Program-made: the position numbers and the translations under genes
Notes under the pieces: model-generated
Seen by the model: only the letters and a program-made list of their open reading frames with translations
Told to the model about the DNA's origin: nothing
Databases searched by the model: none
Shown here: positions 1-4,895 of the stretch, in pieces
Position numbering within the stretch: the first letter of the stretch is position 1
Layout: each line of letters starts with the position of its first letter
Source: Bacillota bacterium
GTDB lineage: Bacteria; Bacillota; Clostridia; Acetivibrionales; DSM-1351
Length of the DNA: 5,168 nucleotides
NCBI GenBank assembly: GCA_023417285.1
Contig: JAEZFR010000492.1
Coordinates: 1-5,168, forward strand
Direction of reading: 5' to 3'

Positions 1-800
1 GTATATAAGGTGTATATTACCAGCATTGGCAGTGCAAAGTCATAAACCCAAAATCCCTTTTCTGCAAGCTTTAGCTGTATTTTATAATGCTCATGTATCT
101 CAGGAAGAATAATTTTATTTTCTTTCGCAACAAGCTTCTGCACATTTTCAAGATGCTCCCAAATTTCAGGTTCAACAAAAAAGCAGTTTGTACCTAGCTT
201 TTTGATAGCATATGCAAAGGCGTCCAATCTTAATATACTCATATAATGCTTCATAAGAAAATCAATAGTATCCCTTATAAAGTCCTGAGTAACTTTTGAA
301 GTCAAATTAATATCTATCTGGTCCTCCCCAAAGGTACACCAAACCTTTTCGGAGGTGCCATCTTTAAATTTAGCCTCTATATATGGAGCCCTTGGTTTTC
401 TCTTGTAAATCAAGTCTACTTGATCTGGTGTTGGTTCACCATTCTCCCAGAAACTCTTATAACGAATAAACATGTCCTTATACTCGGACTCGTCCTTTTT
501 TTCTAAGAAATTCTGAAAATACTCTGAATAGTACGATATATGATTAATCATAAAATCATACATTAAGAAATAGTTCTTTGATAATACCTCCATGTCTTGC
601 CAGGTTCCGAAGTTACTATCTATTCTATCATAGCAGAGAGGAGAGAACCCTCTATCCCCTGAAGAAGGGAAAAATGGCAGTAAATGAATACCTTTTATTG
701 CTTTATTAAAATATAAATCCAGTACTGTGTTTAATTCTGTCAGATTTTTCCCAAGACTATCTGCATATGTAATAAGCATAATCTGGTTTTTTATACTCAT
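1..800 (-). CDS. gtfA: Sucrose phosphorylase, N-terminal 266 residues (cut by window edge)
   Basis: This GH13 (subfamily 18) enzyme splits sucrose with phosphate in the cytoplasm to give alpha-glucose 1-phosphate and fructose. The first 266 codons are present; family members run to about 480-490 residues, so the C-terminal part lies outside the window. The translation closely follows S. mutans GtfA as I recall it: MLITYADSLGKNL near residue 8, LLPFFPSSGDRGF at 40-52, NHIS at 86-89, VDLIYKRKPRAP at 128-139 and VYDFALPM at 252-259. The nucleophile is D193 in RLDAFAYA and the acid/base is E234 in LPEIHEHY, matching D192 and E232 of the Bifidobacterium enzyme. I chose the ATG at 800 because MSIKNQIMLITYADS aligns with the known N-terminus. 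An in-frame ATG at 818 would add six residues. Neither has a strong ribosome binding site. The gene starts 20 bases after the permease stop and is probably the last or near-last step of the operon. A related GH13_18 phosphorylase (sucrose-6-phosphate, glucosylglycerate) is a less likely alternative. Confidence 0.93.
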   Translation of the reverse strand, partial: MSIKNQIMLITYADSLGKNLTELNTVLDLYFNKAIKGIHLLPFFPSSGDRGFSPLCYDRIDSNFGTWQDMEVLSKNYFLMYDFMINHISYYSEYFQNFLEKKDESEYKDMFIRYKSFWENGEPTPDQVDLIYKRKPRAPYIEAKFKDGTSEKVWCTFGEDQIDINLTSKVTQDFIRDTIDFLMKHYMSILRLDAFAYAIKKLGTNCFFVEPEIWEHLENVQKLVAKENKIILPEIHEHYKIQLKLAEKGFWVYDFALPMLVIYTLY

Positions 801-820
801 ATCACTCTCAACCTTCATAG

Positions 821-1648
821 TTATTTTATAGAACCCTGCATTACGCCCTCAATAATATATTTTTGTAAGAATACATATATAACTAGTACTGGCAGAATGG
901 TCATTAAGAGTCCCGCCATTAATAGACCATAATTTACTGTATACGTCCCAAAGAAATAAAATGTAGAAAGTGGAAGCGTTCTTTGAGCCGGTTTAATAAG
1001 TACCAGGCTTGGAAGCAGGAAGTCATTCCATATCCATAAAACATCCAATATCACTAAAGACATAATAATGGGTTTTAAAAGTGGAAATACAATTTGATAA
1101 AACGTTCTAAGTTTTGAGCACCCATCTATCATAGCCGCTTCTTCAATTTCTAAAGGAATAGTTTTGATAAAGCCGTGAAAAATAAAGATTGCCATTGGTG
1201 CTCCAAACCCAATATACATGTATATAAGAGTAAACATATTGTTTAGCAATCCTAGCGACCCATATATTTTAACAAGGGGTATCATTATTGCTTGAAACGG
1301 TATAATCATAGCCGCAACAAACATTATAAATAACACATTACTTAACTTTGTTTTTCTACGAACAAGACCATAGGCTGTCATAGATGAAAAAATAACAATT
1401 AATATAACACTTAATGACGTAATTATAAGTGTATTCATAAAACCTGATAAAAAGTTCATTTTATCAAAGGCTTCATAGAAATTATTAAGATTAAATACTT
1501 TAGGCAAAGCAATGGGGTTTTCAAGAAATTCCTTTGTAGGTTTTACTGAATTATATAAAACCAAAATAAAAGGGGTCAGATAAAATAGCGCTAATAAAGT
1601 CAGAAAAACAGTTTTTAAATATGTTAGCAGCTTGTTTGAATGTTCCAT
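821..1648 (-). CDS. Sugar ABC transporter permease, MalG/MsmG type
   Basis: This is one of the two membrane subunits of a CUT1-family carbohydrate importer. The 275 residues match the usual MalG/MsmG length and appear to form six membrane segments, roughly at 11-33, 71-93, 105-127, 138-160, 190-213 and 240-262. The EAA loop that contacts the ATPase is at 170-189 (EAAMIDGCSKLRTFYQIVFP). The C-terminus, QKYIIEGVMQGSIK, is the standard ending of MalG-like permeases. The start codon shares its A with the stop of the upstream permease (TAATG), with GGAGG (1659-1663) inside the upstream gene, so the two are probably translationally coupled and made in equal amounts. Sucrose phosphorylase follows after 20 bases, which points to sucrose or a sucrosyl oligosaccharide as substrate. 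That is an inference from gene order; the permease sequence alone does not show specificity. Confidence 0.95.
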   Translation of the reverse strand: MEHSNKLLTYLKTVFLTLLALFYLTPFILVLYNSVKPTKEFLENPIALPKVFNLNNFYEAFDKMNFLSGFMNTLIITSLSVILIVIFSSMTAYGLVRRKTKLSNVLFIMFVAAMIIPFQAIMIPLVKIYGSLGLLNNMFTLIYMYIGFGAPMAIFIFHGFIKTIPLEIEEAAMIDGCSKLRTFYQIVFPLLKPIIMSLVILDVLWIWNDFLLPSLVLIKPAQRTLPLSTFYFFGTYTVNYGLLMAGLLMTILPVLVIYVFLQKYIIEGVMQGSIK

Positions 1649-2526
1649 TACGCCTCAACCTCCAATTTCTTGCTAAAATATAGTTGGGTCACTGTTACAA
1701 TAGCTACTATTACAAACAAGAATATTGCTGCTGATTGACCTACCCCAAACTGCTGAGATAGGAAAGCTTTTTCATAAACGAACATAGATACCATTTTGGT
1801 GCTGCCAAAAGGTCCTCCTTTAGTAAGTGACATGTTAAGATCATACACCATAAATGCTCTTTGAAGAGTCAAAAATACACATATGATAAATGATGGAACA
1901 ACTAGAGGAATTACTATTTTAAATAGCTTTTTCACCTCGTTAGCACCGTCTACACTTGCTGCTTCCAACATGTCTTTAGGAACATTCATTAGCCCGGCAA
2001 TATAGATTACCATCATATATCCGGAATATTGCCACACAGATACCAACACCAATGCCCAAAAGGCTGTCTCGGGTTTTCCTAGCCAAGAGTTTTGTAATAT
2101 TTCAATACCTGCTGAATTCCCTACATACGTTAAAACAGTAGAAAATATAAAGTTCCATATAATACCAAGTATAATTCCTCCTACAATATTTGGAGTAAAG
2201 AAACTTGCTCTTAATGTGTTCTGTCCATGTACCCTGGTAGTCAATAGATATGCAAGTAAAAATGCAATGACATTGGTAAAGAGAACGGTGAATATAACAT
2301 ATTCTAGCGTCATTAAGATAGAATCCCAGAATTCATGATCGTTTATAATACTAAGGTAGTTACTCACTCCCGCAAAAGTATAGCCTCCTGAGATACCATT
2401 CCAATTTGTAAAAGTTAAATAGATACCAAAAATAAAGGGAATCAGCACTACCGTTGAAAAGATTAAAATGGTTGGAGCACAAAAAATCATAAAATTCTTA
2501 ACAGATTCCTTTCTCTTTCCATTCAC
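1648..2526 (-). CDS. Sugar ABC transporter permease, MalF/MsmF type (GTG start)
   Basis: This is the partner membrane subunit of the CUT1 sugar importer. It has 292 residues with predicted membrane segments near 12-36, 68-97, 109-131, 155-180, 207-229 and 262-285. The EAA loop at 188-207 (EAASVDGANEVKKLFKIVIP) and the LTKGGPFGST segment at 234-243 are typical of MalF-like permeases. It is the short form, without the large periplasmic insertion of E. coli MalF, as usual in Firmicutes. The start is GTG: an in-frame TGA lies just upstream, no in-frame ATG occurs before residue 13, and a GGAGAGGGGG purine stretch sits about 8 bases ahead. An ATG at the edge of the same region is out of frame and hits TGA at once. 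The gene follows the binding-protein gene after 155 bases containing a hairpin, and overlaps the next permease by one base. Confidence 0.95.
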   Translation of the reverse strand: MNGKRKESVKNFMIFCAPTILIFSTVVLIPFIFGIYLTFTNWNGISGGYTFAGVSNYLSIINDHEFWDSILMTLEYVIFTVLFTNVIAFLLAYLLTTRVHGQNTLRASFFTPNIVGGIILGIIWNFIFSTVLTYVGNSAGIEILQNSWLGKPETAFWALVLVSVWQYSGYMMVIYIAGLMNVPKDMLEAASVDGANEVKKLFKIVIPLVVPSFIICVFLTLQRAFMVYDLNMSLTKGGPFGSTKMVSMFVYEKAFLSQQFGVGQSAAIFLFVIVAIVTVTQLYFSKKLEVEA

Positions 2527-2563
2527 ATGGGTCGCCCCCTCTCCATAAAATCAATTAAAATAA

Positions 2564-2607
2564 ATAGGCAGGCGACAAGCTAGTTAAAATATCTTGTGCC
2601 TGCCTAT
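2564..2607 (-). terminator. Intergenic hairpin between binding protein and permease genes
   Basis: The arms at 2564-2573 and 2598-2607 are a perfect 10-bp inverted repeat (ATAGGCAGGC / GCCTGCCTAT). After a one-base bulge (2574) the stem continues for 5 bp (2575-2579 with 2593-2597), leaving a 13-base loop. On the minus strand the stem is followed by a T-rich but interrupted run (TTTATTTTAATTGATTTT). I infer a partial terminator, or a 3'-end protecting stem, that makes the binding protein more abundant than the permeases, as known for malE-malF intergenic stems. The interrupted T-run suggests substantial read-through. Confidence 0.7.
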
Positions 2608-2625
2608 ACACTACTAAGTAATTGC

Positions 2626-2637
2626 TTAAGCGCTTAA
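2626..2637. promoter_or_regulatory. 12-base palindrome TTAAGCGCTTAA, LacI/CcpA-like
   Basis: A perfect palindrome with a central CG lies between the binding-protein stop and the hairpin. Its core AAGCGCTT matches the centre of catabolite-response elements and of some LacI-family operators, but the flanking TG/CA positions of the CcpA consensus are poor. A small stem (CTTAATC 2633-2639 with GATTAAG 2647-2653) overlaps it. It could act as a roadblock operator inside the operon, or be chance in AT-rich DNA. Confidence 0.25.
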
Positions 2638-2681
2638 TCACTTAAAGATTAAGTTCTTAATGTCTTATTAAAGTTTAATAA

Positions 2682-4043
2682 TTATTCAACCGTTTTCCAG
2701 TACTCAACAATTTCTTTAGTCAATCCAGCTTTATCAGTATTATTGCTAAGATACTTCTGCAATGAAGCGCCAACCTTAGCCCAATGGTCTGCTGGCATTA
2801 CAGTGTAAACATCGATAGCATTTATTGTTTTGCCTTCTCCCATTGCGGTTTTAATTGAACTACCTAGAGGATCAGGTATAGGAGTAGTAATATTCTTGAA
2901 TGCTGGTACTAGATTCATTTTGTTAACCAATTGATCTTGTCCGCTATTCTCAAAAACTATCCAATCAAGGAATTTCTTTGCCGCTTCTTGCTGGTCAGCT
3001 GAGTTCTGCTTCTTGTCTATTCCAACAAATTTGGAAGCAAAGGATATTATCTTGCCTGATGCAAAATCGCTGCTGTTATCACTCATTGGGTATGAAATAA
3101 AGCCATACTGCTTATCAGCTGAATCAAATTCTTGTATTTGTGGCCATGCCCAGTTACCCATAAACCAGAAACCAACTTCGCCTTTACCTAGAACTTCAGG
3201 ACCCTTTTCATAAGTAACGGACAATGGATCATTCTTGCCATAGTTATATTGTTTTAGTAAGTCAAAGGTCTCAAGCCATCCGTTATATTCTGGAACGCTA
3301 GACAAGTCATATGTACCAGCTTTTAAGTCAGCCATCATCTTATCATATGCTGCTTGGTCACCCTTTCCTGCTGCTACGTAGCTATAAGAGAACAGATGTG
3401 ATCCCATTGACCAATCCATAGGGGAAACTATAAGAGCCTTTTTACCTATCTTCTCAACCTTATCAAAAGCATCCTTTAATGCTGTTCTTGTAGTAATTGA
3501 ATTTGGGTCAAAGCTACCACCAAATGCCTCATCAAGAACCTTCTTGTTATAAATAAAACCAAATCCTTCAACTGCAAATGGGAACGCATACAATTTACCA
3601 TCAATCTTAGCACTGTTTGTTGTGCCTTCAAGCGCTTCCGCTACCCACTTTTCACCATCAAGCTCAATAAAATTATCCTTTAGTCTAGGAATATCACCAG
3701 CATCAATCATAGCTAATGTTGGTGCGTTACCGGAGCTATACATTGTAGACATTACTTCAAACGGTGATTTACCTGTTGGACATGGAACAATCTCAACCTT
3801 AATATTTGGATTTTCACTTGTAAACACCTTTGCAGCTTCTTCAAGCTGAGACTGAATCTCTCCCTTAGAATTCAAAAACGTAATGTCAACTGCTTTTGCC
3901 GGGCTACCTGAATCAGTACTCTGTACAGATTCACTTGCTGTTGAACTACTTGCTGAAGAAGATGAATCCGAGCCACACCCTACAAAAGCTGTAAGCATCA
4001 CTGCTGCAGCTAGACCAAGACTGACTAATCTCAATTTTCTCAT
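2682..4043 (-). CDS. Extracellular sugar-binding lipoprotein of ABC transporter (MsmE-like)
   Basis: This is a family 1 extracellular solute-binding protein that captures the sugar outside the cell and delivers it to the two permeases encoded downstream. The 453 residues begin with a lipoprotein signal peptide: basic MRKLR, a hydrophobic stretch at 6-21 and a lipobox ending at C23 (FVGC; F at -3 is slightly unusual). A flexible Ser-rich linker (25-48) tethers the mature domain to the membrane. The binding-protein fold starts at about residue 52 (VDITFLNSKGE). Typical family segments follow: GKLYAFPFAVEGFGFIYNKK at 149-168 and GEVGFWFMGNWAWPQI at 288-303, the latter with aromatic residues that often stack on sugars. 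The start is supported by AGGAGG (4050-4055) 6 bases ahead. It is the first gene of the operon, with its promoter about 40 bases upstream. Sucrose, raffinose-type or other sucrosyl sugars are the likely ligands, inferred from the linked sucrose phosphorylase gene. Confidence 0.95.
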   Translation of the reverse strand: MRKLRLVSLGLAAAVMLTAFVGCGSDSSSSASSSTASESVQSTDSGSPAKAVDITFLNSKGEIQSQLEEAAKVFTSENPNIKVEIVPCPTGKSPFEVMSTMYSSGNAPTLAMIDAGDIPRLKDNFIELDGEKWVAEALEGTTNSAKIDGKLYAFPFAVEGFGFIYNKKVLDEAFGGSFDPNSITTRTALKDAFDKVEKIGKKALIVSPMDWSMGSHLFSYSYVAAGKGDQAAYDKMMADLKAGTYDLSSVPEYNGWLETFDLLKQYNYGKNDPLSVTYEKGPEVLGKGEVGFWFMGNWAWPQIQEFDSADKQYGFISYPMSDNSSDFASGKIISFASKFVGIDKKQNSADQQEAAKKFLDWIVFENSGQDQLVNKMNLVPAFKNITTPIPDPLGSSIKTAMGEGKTINAIDVYTVMPADHWAKVGASLQKYLSNNTDKAGLTKEIVEYWKTVE

Positions 4044-4049
4044 ACTTAT

Positions 4050-4055
4050 CCTCCT
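4050..4055 (-). promoter_or_regulatory. Strong ribosome binding site of the binding-protein gene
   Basis: AGGAGG on the minus strand lies 6 bases before the ATG. It is the strongest such site in the operon, in keeping with a binding protein made in excess over the permeases. Confidence 0.85.
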
Positions 4056-4082
4056 AAAAGTTTATATATTTTTTATGCTTTA

Positions 4083-4111
4083 ATAATAACACCAAGAAAA
4101 ATATATGTCAA
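4083..4111 (-). promoter_or_regulatory. Sigma-A promoter of the sugar operon
   Basis: On the minus strand TTGACA (4106-4111) and TATTAT (4083-4088) are separated by exactly 17 bases, a near-consensus vegetative promoter. The predicted start near 4076 gives an untranslated leader of about 30 bases before the binding-protein ATG. The -35 hexamer and the whole spacer lie inside one arm of the 58-base palindrome, so a protein bound to the palindrome would cover the promoter. Confidence 0.8.
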
Positions 4112-4142
4112 TCGTTTGACATATATTTTTCTTGGTGTTATT
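4085..4142. repeat. Perfect 58-base palindrome (27-base arms, 4-base loop)
   Basis: Bases 4085-4111 are the exact reverse complement of 4116-4142, with TCGT between. The flanking bases do not pair. The left arm carries the sugar-operon promoter facing left. The right arm necessarily carries a second TTGACA (4116-4121) facing right, but its -10 position reads TATTCA (4139-4144), a poor match, so a rightward promoter would be weak. The arms are AT-rich and no run of T directly follows, which argues against a plain terminator. Candidate roles are an operator for a dimeric or tetrameric sugar regulator, a cruciform-forming switch, or a remnant of a small mobile element. I cannot tell which. Confidence 0.9.
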
Positions 4143-4299
4143 CAATTTTGTTTAATTTTAGTGAATGATTTATATAAAATTTGTAATTATATCCAAATTT
4201 TCAAGGAAAATATGGTGAAATATATGCAAATTACTTGTGTTAAGCGTTTCATATTTTTATTTCGTTATATTTGCCTTTTTATGTTTCTTTATATATTAG
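4143..4299. other. AT-rich intergenic stretch with a weak cre-like site
   Basis: I see no gene here. A TTG-initiated frame runs through this stretch but starts inside the palindrome, lacks a ribosome binding site and is biased in composition, so I do not count it. The one candidate signal is TGTTAAGCGTTTCA at 4238-4251, which resembles a catabolite-response element at its AAGCGTTT core. It shares TTAAGCG with the palindrome at 2626-2637. Confidence 0.3.
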
Positions 4300-4328
4300 T
4301 TGACAATTTTTGGAGACATTCATATAAT
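4300..4328 (+). promoter_or_regulatory. Perfect consensus sigma-A promoter facing right
   Basis: TTGACA (4300-4305), a 17-base spacer and TATAAT (4323-4328) form an exact consensus vegetative promoter. The expected transcription start is about 4335. It should drive the leader peptide, the attenuator region, the 53-residue protein gene and the RsgA-like gene. Such a strong promoter before several terminators suggests that output is set after initiation. Confidence 0.88.
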
Positions 4329-4330
4329 AA

Positions 4331-4356
4331 TATTATTGCATCATAATGCAATAATA
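4331..4356. promoter_or_regulatory. 11-bp inverted repeat at the transcription start (operator or 5' stem)
   Basis: TATTATTGCAT (4331-4341) and ATGCAATAATA (4346-4356) are perfect inverted arms around a 4-base loop, beginning two bases after the -10 hexamer. A second palindrome, AATAATATTATT (4326-4337), overlaps the -10. The position suits a repressor operator; alternatively the RNA forms a stabilising 5' stem just ahead of the leader-peptide ribosome binding site. Confidence 0.55.
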
Positions 4357-4365
4357 AATTTAGAG

Positions 4366-4487
4366 CGAAAGGAGTTTTTTTAATGTTTGTAGTAAAGGTT
4401 GAGGTGTTTTTTGACTAACTAAATATTGGCACAGGTACACAAAATAATTTGTAAGCTTTATTTGTGTTTCCTATGCGGCTTCTTTCG
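4366..4487 (+). promoter_or_regulatory. Long-range pairing over the leader ribosome binding site
   Basis: CGAAAGGAG (4366-4374), which contains the leader-peptide ribosome binding site, can pair over 9 bp (one G-U) with CTTCTTTCG (4479-4487), about 105 bases downstream. The pairing would block initiation on the leader peptide and enclose the leader gene in a large loop. It is seen by complementarity only. Confidence 0.4.
4383..4418 (+). CDS. Leader peptide MFVVKVEVFFD (11 residues)
   Basis: An ATG preceded at 8 bases by AAAGGAG (4368-4374) opens an 11-codon frame, MFVVKVEVFFD, ended by TAA. It starts about 48 bases after the predicted transcript start and lies upstream of tandem terminators, as in translated leader peptides of attenuators. 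It is too short to be an ordinary protein; translation itself, or ribosome stalling on it, is the likely function. The sequence does not match a stall peptide that I know. It lacks runs of one amino acid, so amino-acid-starvation attenuation is less likely than sensing of a ribosome inhibitor or of ribosome state. Confidence 0.55.
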   Translation: MFVVKVEVFFD

Positions 4488-4544
4488 AGCAACCAGGTGA
4501 CAAGGGATGGGCAGCAGGCAATAGTATGTGACTAGCCCTAAAAT

Positions 4545-4569
4545 CGTGTATATAGCAAGTATCAACACG
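4545..4569 (+). promoter_or_regulatory. Candidate antiterminator hairpin
   Basis: CGTGT (4545-4549) pairs with ACACG (4565-4569); after a two-base bulge, ATA (4550-4552) pairs with TAT (4560-4562). The right arm is the same sequence that forms the left arm of the first terminator, so the two hairpins exclude each other. With 8 bp this one is weaker than or similar to the terminator, as a switch would need. Confidence 0.4.
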
Positions 4570-4589
4570 CATCGGTAGCGTGTTTTTTT
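4564..4589 (+). terminator. First intrinsic terminator of the leader
   Basis: A 7-bp perfect stem (AACACGC 4564-4570 / GCGTGTT 4578-4584) with a 7-base loop runs into seven T (4583-4589). This is a standard Rho-independent terminator lying about 230 bases after the predicted start, well ahead of the next gene. Confidence 0.8.
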
Positions 4590-4608
4590 GTTGCTTTTAT
4601 ACAAGTTG

Positions 4609-4645
4609 AAGGGGACTCACATCAATAGAATGGTGTCTCTTTTTT
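4609..4645 (+). terminator. Second terminator-like hairpin
   Basis: An imperfect stem pairs 4609-4615 with 4636-4642 (two G-U pairs), then after a two-base bulge CAC (4618-4620) with GTG (4633-4635). A run of six T ends it (4640-4645). It is weaker than its neighbours and is called mainly from the hairpin plus T-run layout. Confidence 0.5.
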
Positions 4646-4678
4646 AACCCGCAGGTGGCCGTTATCTGCGGGTTTTTT
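4646..4678 (+). terminator. Third intrinsic terminator of the leader
   Basis: A 9-bp perfect stem (AACCCGCAG 4646-4654 / CTGCGGGTT 4666-4674) with an 11-base loop is followed by T (4673-4678). This is the strongest terminator of the three and ends 55 bases before the 53-residue gene, so transcripts must pass it to express the downstream genes. Confidence 0.85.
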
Positions 4679-4733
4679 ATGTGCTTTTTTGGATTGTAAA
4701 TATATTAATTTTTAAAAAATGGAGGGTAATGAT

Positions 4734-4895
4734 ATGACAAAAATCAAAGGTACTTATGAATATATCAAGGAAATTCGAGGCAGCTGGGTAATAAATCCAA
4801 GAACTAGGGTGCAGGAAAATGAAATAAAGAACAAAAAGAAACGCAGACAAGAAGAAGATAAATTGATAAAGGATGGATTGAAATCGTGGAAATAA
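4734..4895 (+). CDS. Small basic protein of unknown function (53 residues)
   Basis: The frame opens at ATG 4734 behind GGAGGG (4721-4726). An earlier in-frame ATG at 4719 would have to use the ribosome binding site as codons and is less likely. The product is strongly basic (11 Lys, 5 Arg against 8 acidic residues). Its N-terminal half reads KGTYEYIKEIRGSWVINPRT, followed by a Lys/Arg-rich helix-prone stretch (IKNKKKRRQEEDKLIKDGLK). There is no signal peptide or membrane segment. I do not recognise a named family. The charge would suit binding RNA or the ribosome. Its end overlaps the RsgA-like start by 10 bases, so the two are probably translationally coupled and functionally linked. Confidence 0.7.
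   Translation: MTKIKGTYEYIKEIRGSWVINPRTRVQENEIKNKKKRRQEEDKLIKDGLKSWK

Larger units (their letters stand above)
4335..4733 (+). promoter_or_regulatory. About 400-base leader with attenuator architecture
   Basis: The stretch from the predicted start to the first downstream gene contains, in order: an 11-codon leader peptide with strong ribosome binding site; an imperfect hairpin at 4437-4467 (ACACAAA with TTTGTGT); a segment complementary to the leader ribosome binding site (4479-4487); a candidate antiterminator (4545-4569); and three terminator-like hairpins (4564-4589, 4609-4645, 4646-4678). Known attenuators of ribosome-targeting resistance genes (erm, vmlR, lmo0919 types) use a short translated peptide whose stalling changes leader folding. 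I infer the same principle here. I do not recognise a named RNA family. Confidence 0.55.

Noticed and set aside
3013..4083. Plus-strand frames at 3013-3213, 3622-3849 and 3883-4083
   Set aside because: All are shadows of the well-supported binding-protein gene on the other strand.
4085..4142. Palindrome as a simple transcription terminator
   Set aside because: The stem is AT-rich and is not followed by an uninterrupted T-run in either direction, and it contains the operon promoter.
4116..4144. Rightward promoter from the right arm of the palindrome
   Set aside because: TTGACA is present only because of the symmetry; the matching -10 is TATTCA, a poor match, and no gene starts soon after it.
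4116..4346. Plus-strand frame of 76 codons starting in the palindrome
   Set aside because: It starts with TTG that is the -35 hexamer of the palindrome, has no ribosome binding site, reads as an AT-driven mix of I/F/L/Y, and runs into the consensus promoter at 4300-4328.
4473..4535. Second short leader frame of 20 codons (starts MRLLSSNQ)
   Set aside because: It has no ribosome binding site ahead of its ATG and overlaps the proposed anti-ribosome-binding-site segment. It could still matter if conserved in homologous leaders, but I cannot support it.
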